From positions 1 to 64,000 of the forward strand of contig NZ_JFHC01000009.1 in NCBI RefSeq assembly GCF_000698595.1: DNA of 64,000 nucleotides. The letters run 5' to 3'. Positions within the stretch are counted from its first letter, which is position 1; each line of letters opens with the position of its first letter. This DNA comes from Caballeronia glathei. Its GTDB lineage: Bacteria > Pseudomonadota > Gammaproteobacteria > Burkholderiales > Burkholderiaceae. Shown here piece after piece: positions 8,566-17,187 of the stretch. The position numbers and the translations under genes are program-made. The notes under the pieces are model-generated. The model worked only from the letters and a program-made list of their open reading frames with translations. It was not told the origin of the DNA and searched no databases.

Positions 8566-10920
8566 TCAGCCCTCGCGCTGGCGCACCACGTCCACCCGCC
8601 ACCACGCGGGCAAGAGGCGCCGCACGTCGGGACGCGCGAAGCGGTCGTCGATGAGGTACAGCACGCCGCGGTCCAGCGGCCCGCGGATCACGCGCCCCGC
8701 GGCCTGCACCACTTTTTGCAAGCCCGGGAAAAGATACGCGTAGTCGTACCCGGCGCCGAACGCCTCCTGCATGCGCGCTCTCATCTGCTGATTGACCGGG
8801 TTGAGCTGCGGCAGCCCGAGCGTCGCGACGAACGCGCCGACGAGCCGCGTGCCCGGCAGATCGATCGCCTCGCCGAACGAGCCGCCCAGCACCGCGAAGC
8901 CGATGCCGCATCCATTGGGAACGAAGCGGTCGAGAAACGCCTGCTGGTCCGGCTCGCTCATGGCGCGCGACTGCTCCCACACCGGAATCGACGGATGACG
9001 CGCGGCGAGCGCGGCCGCCACCTGCGCGAGGTACTCGAAGCTGCTGAAAAAGCTCAGATAGTTGCCCGGCGCGCGGGCGTACTGCGCGGCGATCAGATCG
9101 ACGACGCGGCCGATCGACTGCTCGCGGTCGCGATAGCGCGTCGAAACGTCCGCGATCGCGCGCACTTCCAGCTGCTGCGCGGTGAACGGCGACGCCACGT
9201 CCACACACACGCTCGACTCGGGCAGGCCGAGCGTGTCGGAGTAGAAGTGCGCGGGCGTGAGCGTCGCGGAAAAGAGCGCGATGGAGTGGGCGCGCGCGAA
9301 GCGCGGCTTCAGATGCGGTGCCGGAATCACGTTGCGCAGGCAGAGCGCGGCAGAGCGCTGGCGTGCGCCGGGCGCGCCGGGCGTGCCCGCTAGCGTGATG
9401 TCGAAGATCGAATGCGTATCGAAGCGCTCCGCGATGCGCACGAAATGCATCGCGTCGAAGTAGAAGCGCAGCGTGTCGGGCGAAAGCGCGTCGGGATGTT
9501 CGGCGACGTAGTCGGTCATCTGCGAATTCGCCTGCTCCAGCGCCGCGATGAGGCGCTCCGGCAGCGCGGGCTGCACCGCGTAGCCGGCGGTCTGGTCGCG
9601 GCTCAGATCCCGCCAGCAGCGGCCCACGCGCGCCAGGGACTTTTTCAGGAACGCCGGCGCCATGCAGCGCATCGCGTTGAACGCGGCCTGATCGAGCGTC
9701 GCGGAATACATGCTGCGCGCGCGGTCGACGAGATTGTGCGCCTCGTCGACGAGCACGCCAACGCGCCAGCGGTTCGCCTCGGCGAGCGCGAAGAGCATCG
9801 CGCTCGAGTCGAAGTAATAGTTGTAGTCGCCGACGATCACGTCGCTCCATCGCGACAATTCCTGGCTGAGGTAATACGGACAGACCTCGTGCGCGAGCGC
9901 GACGCGGCGCAATGCTTCCCTGTCGAGGCGCACGGTGGCGAGTGCGGCGGCGCGCGCCGCGCTCAGGCGGTCGTAGAAGCCGCGGGCGAGCGGGCACGAT
10001 TCGCCGTGGCAGGCGAGGCCGGGGTGCTCGCACGCCTTGTCGCGCGCGACGAGTTCGAGCACGCGCAGCGGCGGCTGCGGTGCGGCGGGCGTGGCCGGTG
10101 TGGTCAGGGTCGTCAGGGCGTCGAGCGCGAGCGTGCGGCCCGCGCTTTTCGCGGTCAGGAAGAAGATCTTGTCGAACTGCTGGCCGGGCCACGCCTTCAA
10201 CAGCGGAAAGAGCGTGCCGAGCGTCTTGCCGATGCCCGTCGGCGCCTGCGCCATCAGGCAGCGCCTCGCCACCGCCGACCGGTAGACGGCCGCCGCCAGA
10301 TCTCGCTGGCCGGGCCTGAACGAAGCGTGCGGAAAGGCGAGGCGGCTGAGCGCCGCGTCGCGCGCGCTGCGGTGCTCCAGTTCCTGCGCGGCCCAGGCGA
10401 TAAACCGCTCGCATTGCACGACGAAATGCTCGCGCAGCGTATCGGCCGAATGCGTTTCGACGAACACCGTTTCCTTCTGGCTCGCGATGTCGAAATAGAC
10501 GAGCGCCACGCGAACCTGCGCGAGACCGAGCTTGCGGCACAGCAGCCAGCCGTAGATGCGGGCCTGCGCCCAGTGCAGTTCCCGGTGATTGGCCGGCATC
10601 GCGTCGAGCCGGCCGCGATGCGTCTTGATCTCTTCGAGCTGGTTCGCCGCGGGATCGTACCCGTCGGCGCGGCCGCGCACGCGAAGCGGGCCGTAGTCGC
10701 CGGCGAGCGCGACTTCGGTCACGTAGCCGGCAGCGCGCCGCGCCGTCACGGTAGAATGGCCCGCCATGCCTTCCTGCGCGGTGGGCGTTGGCGTGAAGCG
10801 CAGGTCGAGGTCGCCGCGCTTCGCCGTGAATTCGCACAGCGCGCGCACCGCGACGACGTAGCGCGGCGGGCTCCCGTCCGGGGCGGCTTCATCGATGGGC
10901 GGATCGCATGCTGTATGCAT
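8566..10920 (-). CDS. SOS-controlled DinG/XPD-like Fe-S helicase with N-terminal PD-(D/E)XK nuclease domain
   Basis: This 784-residue protein combines two parts. Residues 80-150 carry a PD-(D/E)XK-like core with Asp86 and the Glu97-x-Lys99 pair, as in Cas4/RecB-like nucleases. Residues 200-780 are a superfamily 2 helicase with Walker A (APTGIGKT, Lys232), four candidate iron-sulfur cysteines (297, 304, 309, 347), DEAH at 392-395 and a C-terminal GRVIRG motif. Family knowledge places it with DinG/YoaA/XPD helicases that unwind 5'-3' on forked or R-loop DNA. The ATG at 10920 lies inside a LexA-type palindrome; no better start follows, since the next methionine is at residue 52. The hemerythrin gene follows on the same strand. 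Confidence 0.9.
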   Translation of the reverse strand: MHTACDPPIDEAAPDGSPPRYVVAVRALCEFTAKRGDLDLRFTPTPTAQEGMAGHSTVTARRAAGYVTEVALAGDYGPLRVRGRADGYDPAANQLEEIKTHRGRLDAMPANHRELHWAQARIYGWLLCRKLGLAQVRVALVYFDIASQKETVFVETHSADTLREHFVVQCERFIAWAAQELEHRSARDAALSRLAFPHASFRPGQRDLAAAVYRSAVARRCLMAQAPTGIGKTLGTLFPLLKAWPGQQFDKIFFLTAKSAGRTLALDALTTLTTPATPAAPQPPLRVLELVARDKACEHPGLACHGESCPLARGFYDRLSAARAAALATVRLDREALRRVALAHEVCPYYLSQELSRWSDVIVGDYNYYFDSSAMLFALAEANRWRVGVLVDEAHNLVDRARSMYSATLDQAAFNAMRCMAPAFLKKSLARVGRCWRDLSRDQTAGYAVQPALPERLIAALEQANSQMTDYVAEHPDALSPDTLRFYFDAMHFVRIAERFDTHSIFDITLAGTPGAPGARQRSAALCLRNVIPAPHLKPRFARAHSIALFSATLTPAHFYSDTLGLPESSVCVDVASPFTAQQLEVRAIADVSTRYRDREQSIGRVVDLIAAQYARAPGNYLSFFSSFEYLAQVAAALAARHPSIPVWEQSRAMSEPDQQAFLDRFVPNGCGIGFAVLGGSFGEAIDLPGTRLVGAFVATLGLPQLNPVNQQMRARMQEAFGAGYDYAYLFPGLQKVVQAAGRVIRGPLDRGVLYLIDDRFARPDVRRLLPAWWRVDVVRQREG

Positions 10921-10926
10921 GTACAG
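10911..10926 (-). promoter_or_regulatory. LexA (SOS) operator overlapping the helicase start codon
   Basis: The 16-base site reads CTGTATGCATGTACAG on the plus strand, an exact CTGT-N8-ACAG match to the LexA consensus of beta- and gammaproteobacteria. It is flanked by TACTGTA-type bases on the minus strand. The helicase ATG (10918-10920) lies inside it. DinG is an established SOS gene, so direct LexA repression is the simple reading. Confidence 0.85.
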
Positions 10927-10985
10927 TATTCTAGCACCCGCTGATTCGGCCGCTCGCCGGGCCGCTTCGAGACCGGAAGCCTCGC

Positions 10986-11564
10986 TCAGGCGCTGGTGGC
11001 TTCGGCGGCGTCGGTGCGCCAGCGGTTGTTCGGCGTGCGGTCGCCGTTCATCCAGCGGCGCAGGTCGCGGTGCGCGGTGGCGGCCATTTGCCGGGCGATC
11101 TCCATCGCATCCCGGTTATCGACGGCGAATTCCAGCATGAGTCCGTTGGGATCGGTGAGATAGAGCGACGTGCACGCGCCGTGGTCGATCTGGAACGGCG
11201 TTGCGCCCGCCCGCGTCACGCGCTCCTCGATCTCGCGCTGCGTGGCTTCGTCGACGAGAAACGCAACGTGGACAAACTGCGATTGCTCCGTCGCGCGCCA
11301 CGCCGCCTGCTTCTCGAGGTCGGCGAAGCTGAAGAACGCGAGCGCGCTGCCGTCGCCCATTTCATAGAACGCGAGGCCCAGTTCGACCCATTCGCCGTCG
11401 ATGAACTCGCGCTCCACGTACATCGCGGTAAGCGGAATGCCGAGGACGTCCTCGTAGAACTGGCGCGTTTCCTCGTGATTGTCCGTGGTGTAGGCGTGAT
11501 GATGCAGACGCATCGGCAGCGCCTTCAGGCGTTTCGCGGTGCGCTCTGCGGGGGACACGTTCAT
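10986..11564 (-). CDS. VOC (glyoxalase/extradiol dioxygenase) family protein
   Basis: The 192-residue protein contains one vicinal-oxygen-chelate domain. It opens with RLHHHAYTTDNHEETRQFYEDVLG and has a central QFVHVAFLVDE strand and a C-terminal LYLTDPNGLMLEF motif that supplies the last metal ligand. Families of this type include glyoxalases, isomerases and ring-cleaving dioxygenases; the substrate cannot be fixed here. The ATG at 11564 has AAGGAG upstream, which excludes the much longer open frame. Its 3' end is 65 bases from the helicase start, and the LexA box lies in that gap. Confidence 0.85.
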   Translation of the reverse strand: MNVSPAERTAKRLKALPMRLHHHAYTTDNHEETRQFYEDVLGIPLTAMYVEREFIDGEWVELGLAFYEMGDGSALAFFSFADLEKQAAWRATEQSQFVHVAFLVDEATQREIEERVTRAGATPFQIDHGACTSLYLTDPNGLMLEFAVDNRDAMEIARQMAATAHRDLRRWMNGDRTPNNRWRTDAAEATSA

Positions 11565-11758
11565 GCTCTGGCTCCTTCGCTGAAATCGATGGACGGGACG
11601 CGCGTGCGTCGCGTCGTCGTCGGCGAGTGAGTCGCGGCGCGATCCGTTTGCGAAGCGCCGGGCCATGCTACCGAACGCCGACAGAAGGACAGAACAGCGC
11701 AAGGCGGAGAAATATTCCGCGCAGCGGCGGGTAAGGCAGGCTTCAGGTTCGCGGCGGA

Positions 11759-12952
11759 TCAGCTGTCGGTGCTGCGGAGCGCCTCGATGGGCAGCAGGCC
11801 GTGCGCAGGCTCCGCGAGCGACGGCGCGGCCGAGTTCTCCGGTGCCAGACGCCACTTGGGAAACACGCCGGAAACATCGACACGCCACGACTGCCCCGTG
11901 CGCCCGGCAACCACCGACACCATCGCGACCGGGCGCACGCCGCGTCGATTCGTCGCCACGCGGCGGGCGCTGCCCGGCGCATCGCGTTCGAACGACGCGC
12001 TCCCGTCTTCGTTGAAGACCATCGCGAGCGGGCGCTCCGCCTGCCCCGACGCGCCCAATGCGGCGACCGCCGGCCCTGCGGGCGTGCGCAGCGCCGCGCT
12101 CGCGGGCTTGCGGCCCGCCAGGATCGACTGGAGCAGCGCGGAGGGGCCGGTGGGCGCGATGGCCGTGGTCGTGTCGGGCGCTTCGGCGCTCGCCGCGGTT
12201 CCCGGCTCGGGCGTGCGCTTGACCGCGGCTGGCGGCGGCGAATCGAGCGCAATCGGTTCGGCGGAGGCGTCCGGCTGCGCGACGAGCATGACGTGCCAGT
12301 CGTCGGGGGTGTTGTTGTAGCGCGGCGCGAGCGACACGAGGCGCAGGCGCGAAGGATCGAAGCCCGCATCGCGCAGCAGCAGATACTTGGCGACTGCGAA
12401 GTCCTTGCAGACGCCGCTCTCGGCGAAGAAGCGCGAAGGCGGATAGTAGCTGCCGTCCGTGCCATCGCGATAACGGACTTCGTTGATCAGCGCGTTGGCG
12501 AGCAGCAGCGCGGAAGTGTCGCCTTCCTTTGCGCGCTCGCTGCGCACTTGCGCGACGAGGCGGCTCCAGCCAGCAGGCTTCTGGGCCGCGTGAACGCGCA
12601 TCGCGTCGCGCAGACGCTGCACGCGCGACGCCGCTTCGGGCGATTGCTGCGGCTTCGCGTCCGACATCGTCACGAGGAACATGAGGTCGCCCACCTGCGC
12701 GAGTTGCGGGCGGATCTTCCTTTGCGCCTCCCACCACGTCGCGTCGCGCAGACGCCTGAGGCCGGCTTCCAGCGCGCCCTCCAGCGCCGGTGTCGTGAGT
12801 TCGTTCGCCGATGCCCGGAACGCGTCGGCCACCAGGGCGTGCGCGGCGGCGTCCTGCGGCGCCTTGTCGTCTTTCAGGGCCCACGCGCTGCCGCTCACAC
12901 CGAAGGCGAGGGAAGCGAGCACGGCAACGCGAAGCAGTCGGCAAGGACGCAT
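11759..12952 (-). CDS. Periplasmic transglutaminase-like cysteine proteinase (BTLCP, LapG-type)
   Basis: The 397-residue protein has a signal peptide (VAVLASLAFGVSGSAWA) and a transglutaminase-like domain over residues 150-240. The expected Cys-His-Asp triad is visible as GVCKDFAVAKY, DDWHVML and IALDS. This is the LapG-type family that processes large surface adhesins in the periplasm in response to cyclic di-GMP through LapD. Here no LapD or adhesin gene is adjacent, and the last 150 residues are a long Ala/Pro-rich tail that LapG lacks. The substrate therefore stays open. The gene stands alone between the VOC gene and a 301-base gap. Confidence 0.82.
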   Translation of the reverse strand: MRPCRLLRVAVLASLAFGVSGSAWALKDDKAPQDAAAHALVADAFRASANELTTPALEGALEAGLRRLRDATWWEAQRKIRPQLAQVGDLMFLVTMSDAKPQQSPEAASRVQRLRDAMRVHAAQKPAGWSRLVAQVRSERAKEGDTSALLLANALINEVRYRDGTDGSYYPPSRFFAESGVCKDFAVAKYLLLRDAGFDPSRLRLVSLAPRYNNTPDDWHVMLVAQPDASAEPIALDSPPPAAVKRTPEPGTAASAEAPDTTTAIAPTGPSALLQSILAGRKPASAALRTPAGPAVAALGASGQAERPLAMVFNEDGSASFERDAPGSARRVATNRRGVRPVAMVSVVAGRTGQSWRVDVSGVFPKWRLAPENSAAPSLAEPAHGLLPIEALRSTDS

Positions 12953-13253
12953 GGAACCTCCAGAGATTTGCTCGGAGAGTCAGTCTGTGTGCCGACCCTT
13001 TCGGAAGCCGCCGCGGACCTGGATGCGGCTTCAGCCGGGGCGTGGAGGAGTTACTGCATGCATCATGCCAATCTGCGCCGTTGGGTTCCGGCGCGTGCGC
13101 TCACGCCCGCCGGACAAAGGGTATGCGGGCGGTGCCCGCCCGTATGTTCGCTGGCGCAGATTCGCGCGATCGTGGCGAGTGGTGGGTGGCGGCCAACAGC
13201 TCTGGTTCGCGCAGTCGGCTGCAGTGCGACACGTGCGGCGCCGCAGCGCGCGC
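12953..13253. other. Intergenic region with one hairpin
   Basis: This 301-base stretch carries the promoter side of the proteinase gene and the 3' side of the RidA gene. It contains a 7-bp stem with 3-base loop at 13126-13142 (CGGGCGG-TGC-CCGCCCG) without a T tract. Open frames here are arginine-rich and look non-coding. Confidence 0.5.
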
Positions 13254-13715
13254 TCAGCGCTTCAGTTCGAAGATGCTGTCGATTTCGACGGGAATGCCCA
13301 TCGGCAGCGTATGCACGCCGAGCGCGCTGCGGGCGGGGAGGTTCTCGGCGCCGAACAGGTCGCGCAGCAGATCGCTCGCGCCGTTCGCGACCGCGGGATG
13401 CTGCGTGAACGACGGCTCCGCGCGCACATACACCGTCAGCCGGTTGCATCGCTCGATGTGTTCGAGCCCGCACGCTTCGTCGACGCACGCGAGGATCATC
13501 AGCATCGTGAGACGCGCGGCATGCTGCGCGCGCTCGAGCGACACGTCGTCGCCGACGATGCCCGTCAGCGGCCTGCCGTTCTCGAATGGCCCGAGACCCG
13601 CGACATACGCCTGGTTTCCCGATACCGAAACCGTCCGGTACGAGCCGAGCGGCCGGATCGGCGCAGGCAATTGAAGACCGAGCCGGGCGAGGCGCCCGGA
13701 GAAGTTCACATCCAT
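13254..13715 (-). CDS. RidA/YjgF/UK114 family protein
   Basis: The 153-residue protein belongs to the Rid family. Some members are enamine/imine deaminases that quench 2-aminoacrylate, and others act in specific catabolic pathways. The family pattern is seen in YVAGLGPFENG, in LERCNRL-like positions (HIERCNRLTVYVR) and in the ending LPMGIPVEIDSIFELKR. The start codon is preceded by a weak ribosome site. It ends near a gap and begins 36 bases from the 3' end of the LysR gene on the same strand, so the two could be co-transcribed. The length is slightly above that of archetypal RidA. Confidence 0.85.
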   Translation of the reverse strand: MDVNFSGRLARLGLQLPAPIRPLGSYRTVSVSGNQAYVAGLGPFENGRPLTGIVGDDVSLERAQHAARLTMLMILACVDEACGLEHIERCNRLTVYVRAEPSFTQHPAVANGASDLLRDLFGAENLPARSALGVHTLPMGIPVEIDSIFELKR

Positions 13716-13750
13716 GTTCGTTGCCGCCCGGAAGTGGTGTTGCCCTGATC

Positions 13751-14722
13751 TCAGGGTGAAGGCTGCTTGTCAGGCCTGGCGCGAGGCTCGGCGCCGGATT
13801 CGGACGCCGGGTCCGTGCGGGCCCACAGCCAGTCGCAGAAGCACTTCACCTTGTCGGTGTTGCGCTCGTTCACACGATACGACAGAAAGTGCGTTTCGCG
13901 CGCGAGCGGCTTGAACACGCCCGCCCCAAGCTCGATCAGCTCTCCGCGGGCCAGTTCGCGCTCGGCGAGGCGGATGGTTTCGAGCGCGACGCCCATGCCG
14001 TCCACCGCCGCCGAGATCGCGAGCGCGGCGCGGTCGAACGAGGGCCGCGCGCGCACCGGCAGCGTGAGCCCGTTCAGCGCGAACCAGTCCGACCACGTCA
14101 CGCGGCTCAGTTGCGAATCGATCAGCGTGAGGTTGCCGATCTGCTCGGCCACGGGGACGCCCTCGCGTACGAGCGACGGCGCGCACAGCGCGATGATGCG
14201 TTCGGCGCCGAGCGCCTGCGTCACGATGCCCGGGCGCTCGTTGACGATGCCGTACGAGATCGCCACGTCGACTTCGTGCATGCGCGTGAGGTCGATCGGC
14301 TCGGCACCGGAGGACAGGCGGATCGTGATGTCCGGATGCGCCTGCATGAATTCCGGCAGGCGCGGACCGAGCCACTTCACGGCGAAGCTCGGCGCGCAAT
14401 GCACGGCGAGCACCTGCGCATGCGGCGCGAGCGCGACTTCGCTGCACGCGGCCTCGATCACGTCGAACACGCGGCCCAGGCTTTCGAAGAGACGCCGCCC
14501 CTCGGACGTCGTTTCGACCCGGCGGTTGCGCCGGTGAAAGAGCGGCCTGCCGAAATACTGCTCCAGTTCCTTCACCTGATGGCTGATGGCCGACTGCGTC
14601 AGATGCAGTTCCTCCGCCGCGAGCGTGAAGCTTTCGAGCCGCGCGGCCGCTTCGAACGCGCGCAGAAGGACGAAGTTGGGGATGCGTCTCATGTGTCGCC
14701 GCAATGCATGAATGGAGTTCAT
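13751..14722 (-). CDS. LysR-family regulator, GcvA type
   Basis: The 323-residue product has an N-terminal winged helix-turn-helix (residues 12-70; FVLLRAFEAAARLESFTLAAEELHLTQSAISHQVK region) and a LysR effector-binding domain. The GcvA-like opening RRIPNF is present. Three in-frame methionines compete as starts (14740, 14722, 14692); 14722 has the least poor ribosome site. The gene is divergent from the class II aldolase at 14840 with 117 bases between, the classic arrangement for a LysR protein and its target operon. The likely target is therefore the aldolase-MFS pair. Confidence 0.88.
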   Translation of the reverse strand: MNSIHALRRHMRRIPNFVLLRAFEAAARLESFTLAAEELHLTQSAISHQVKELEQYFGRPLFHRRNRRVETTSEGRRLFESLGRVFDVIEAACSEVALAPHAQVLAVHCAPSFAVKWLGPRLPEFMQAHPDITIRLSSGAEPIDLTRMHEVDVAISYGIVNERPGIVTQALGAERIIALCAPSLVREGVPVAEQIGNLTLIDSQLSRVTWSDWFALNGLTLPVRARPSFDRAALAISAAVDGMGVALETIRLAERELARGELIELGAGVFKPLARETHFLSYRVNERNTDKVKCFCDWLWARTDPASESGAEPRARPDKQPSP

Positions 14723-14839
14723 CTTTCTATGAACAGCCATCGTTTGTCAATCGGGCGCGCGGCCGCGACCATGGGACCCGTCGAATTGCTCATGTCTTAC
14801 CTCTCTCACCTTTCAACGCTCACAACAAGGAGTCAAACC

Positions 14840-15682
14840 ATGGCAGCAGTGATGGACGCAGGGCCGCAGGCGCTCGTGAAGGACGGCAAGGTATCGATTT
14901 ATCAGCCCGAGCAGAAAGGCCTGATCTTTCCCGAGCTTCCCGTGTTCTCGAATCCGGCGGCGCATCGCCAGCACCTGAAGGAGCGGCTCGTCGGCGCGTG
15001 CCGGGCCTTCGCGCAGCAGGGCTTCGACTACGGCTTCGCGGGCCACCTGACGGTGCGCGATCCGGAGAACCCCGGCCTCTACTGGACCAATCCGATGGCG
15101 ATCCACTTCTCGCAGGTCAAGGTGTCGAACCTGATCTGCGCGGACCATCAGGGCAATGTCGTCGAAGGACGTCACGCGATCAACCGCGCGGGCTTCGTGC
15201 TGCACGCGGCGGTTCACGAGATGCATCAGGACATCGTCGCGATGTGCCACGCCCATACGGTTTATGGGACCGCGTTCGCGTCGCTTGGCAAGAAGCTCGA
15301 ACCGATCACGCAGGACGCGGCCGCGTTCTTCGAGGACCACGTCGTGATTGGCGACGAGGCGGGCCAGGTCGCGGTGGAAGTGAAGGCGGGCCACAAGGTG
15401 GCGCACGCGTTCAAGGGCGTGAAGGCCGCCATTCACCAGAACCACGGCCTTCTGACGGCGAGCCGGCACAGCATCGAATCCGCGGCGTTCTGGTTCATCG
15501 CGCTCGAGCGGTGCTGCCAGCAGCAACTGATGGTCGACGCCACCGGCATCGCGCCGAAGCTCGTGACGCCCGAGCGCGCGCGCTACAGCCGCGAGCACGT
15601 GGGCAGCGAGTACATCGGCTGGCTGCACTTCCAGACCATCTGGGACGAACTCGTCGCGACGCAGCCGGACATGTTCGACTGA
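14840..15682 (+). CDS. Class II aldolase/adducin family protein
   Basis: The 280-residue protein is an L-fuculose-phosphate aldolase-like fold. Family members are aldolases, epimerases or decarboxylases using a metal bound by three histidines. The visible ligand motif is CHAHTVYG near residue 138, with a later HQNHG segment. A Gly-rich GFAGHLTVRD segment near residue 62 matches the family N terminus. The ATG at 14840 follows CAAGGAG, a strong ribosome site. It is the first gene of a likely operon with the MFS transporter 129 bases downstream, under the divergent LysR gene. The larger adducin-like size suggests a non-phosphorylated substrate. Confidence 0.85.
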   Translation: MAAVMDAGPQALVKDGKVSIYQPEQKGLIFPELPVFSNPAAHRQHLKERLVGACRAFAQQGFDYGFAGHLTVRDPENPGLYWTNPMAIHFSQVKVSNLICADHQGNVVEGRHAINRAGFVLHAAVHEMHQDIVAMCHAHTVYGTAFASLGKKLEPITQDAAAFFEDHVVIGDEAGQVAVEVKAGHKVAHAFKGVKAAIHQNHGLLTASRHSIESAAFWFIALERCCQQQLMVDATGIAPKLVTPERARYSREHVGSEYIGWLHFQTIWDELVATQPDMFD

Positions 15683-15811
15683 TCTTCGCCTTGCCGCGCG
15701 GGCCCGGATCGTCGAGCCCCCGAGACCCCGTACCCGTGGACACGCGCACAGAGCGCCCATGCACAGCGCCGGCGCGTTCCACCGCCACCAGAACATCAGG
15801 AGACACACAAC

Positions 15812-17125
15812 ATGAGTTCCCCCAGTCCGGTTGCGTACTACGAAGGCGACGAAACGTCCACCTATGCGAAGGTGACGTGGCGTCTCCTGCCGTTTCTGTT
15901 CCTGTGCTACCTGTGCGCGTATCTCGACCGCATCAACGTGAGCTTCGCGAAGCTGCAGATGCTTCAGGACCTGCATTTCAGCGACGCCGTGTATGGCGCC
16001 GGCGCCGGCGTGTTCTTCGTCGGCTATCTGCTCTTCGAGGTGCCGAGCAACCTGATCCTGCTGCGCGTCGGCGCGCGGCGCTGGATCGCGCGAATCATGA
16101 TCACGTGGGGGCTCATTTCGGCGGCGATGATGTTCGTGACGACGCCCGCGAGCTTCTACATCATGCGGTTCATGCTCGGCGTGGCCGAAGCGGGCTTCAT
16201 TCCGGCGATCCTGCTCTATCTCACGTACTGGTTTCCGGCCTCGCGCCGCAGCAAGGTCACGGCGCTCTTCATGACGGGCATTCCGATGTCGGGCGTGATC
16301 GGCGGACCGCTGTCCGGCTGGATCATGAATCACATGAACGGCGCGCACGGCATCGCCGGCTGGCAGTGGCTCTTCCTGCTGGAAGGCATCCCGACGGCCA
16401 TCCTCGGCTTCGTCGCGTTCTTCTTCCTGAACGACAAGGTCGCCGATGCGAAATGGCTCTCGGAATCGCAGAAGGCGCTGCTCGAGGCCAACCTGAAGGA
16501 GGAAGCGTCCGCGCATGCGCTGCATTCCGTGAAGGACGGGCTGATGCACCCGAAGGTGCTGCTGCTGAGCGTGATCTACTTCTTCTTCACGATGGGCCTG
16601 TACGGCGTGAGCTTCTGGCTGCCCACACTCGTGAAGGCGAGCGGCGTGGCCGATCCGCTCGACATCGGCCTGCTTTCCGCGATTCCGTATGCGGCCGCTG
16701 CCGTATCGATGCTGCTCGTGAGCCAGAGTTCGGATGCGCGCGGCGAGCGTCGCTGGCATCTGGCGCTGCCGGGACTCGTCGGCGCGGCCGGCTTGTGCCT
16801 GAGCGTCGCCTATGCGCACTCGACGCCCATCGCGATGATCGCGCTCACCATCGGCACGATGGGCGTGATGACGACGATCTCGCAGTTCTGGGTGCTGCCT
16901 CCCGCGATTCTGGGCGGCGCGGCGGCGGCAGCGGGGCTCGCGCTGGCGAACTCGGTCGGCAGCATCTCGGGCGTGGTGAGCCCGTACGTGATCGGCCTGA
17001 TCCAGACCGGCACGGGATCGACCGGTAACGGCGTGCTCGGGCTGGCGGTGAGCCTCGTGATAGGCAGCGCGCTCGTCTTCACGGTGCCCGCTGCGCTTGT
17101 GAACAGCCGGCGCAGGCAGGGGTGA
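15812..17125 (+). CDS. MFS transporter, anion:cation symporter (phthalate/hydroxyphenylacetate permease) type
   Basis: The 437-residue membrane protein has twelve predicted hydrophobic helices. It carries the ACS-family signature YLDRINVSFAK after the first helix and GVAEAGFIPA in the fourth. Members carry organic anions such as phthalate, 4-hydroxyphenylacetate, tartrate or glucarate with protons. Start ATG 15812 has CAGGAG upstream. It follows the aldolase gene and ends at a 17-bp terminator hairpin, so it probably imports the substrate used by this cluster. The exact substrate cannot be read from sequence. Confidence 0.9.
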   Translation: MSSPSPVAYYEGDETSTYAKVTWRLLPFLFLCYLCAYLDRINVSFAKLQMLQDLHFSDAVYGAGAGVFFVGYLLFEVPSNLILLRVGARRWIARIMITWGLISAAMMFVTTPASFYIMRFMLGVAEAGFIPAILLYLTYWFPASRRSKVTALFMTGIPMSGVIGGPLSGWIMNHMNGAHGIAGWQWLFLLEGIPTAILGFVAFFFLNDKVADAKWLSESQKALLEANLKEEASAHALHSVKDGLMHPKVLLLSVIYFFFTMGLYGVSFWLPTLVKASGVADPLDIGLLSAIPYAAAAVSMLLVSQSSDARGERRWHLALPGLVGAAGLCLSVAYAHSTPIAMIALTIGTMGVMTTISQFWVLPPAILGGAAAAAGLALANSVGSISGVVSPYVIGLIQTGTGSTGNGVLGLAVSLVIGSALVFTVPAALVNSRRRQG

Positions 17126-17139
17126 CGCGCGCATGCGCC

Positions 17140-17177
17140 GACGCCAACGGCCCCGCGCATGCGGGGCCGTTGGCGTC
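17140..17177. terminator. Bidirectional terminator hairpin between convergent genes
   Basis: A perfect 17-bp stem with a GCAT loop lies between the stop of the MFS gene and the stop of the convergent GntR gene. Neither side has a long T tract, but the stem is G/C-rich and very stable. A shared end for both transcripts is the natural reading. Confidence 0.75.
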
Positions 17178-17187
17178 TGGACCGTGT

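Noticed and set aside
8360-10837. 825-codon minus-strand frame overlapping the helicase
   Set aside because: It is a frame-shifted shadow of the helicase, arginine-rich and without motifs.
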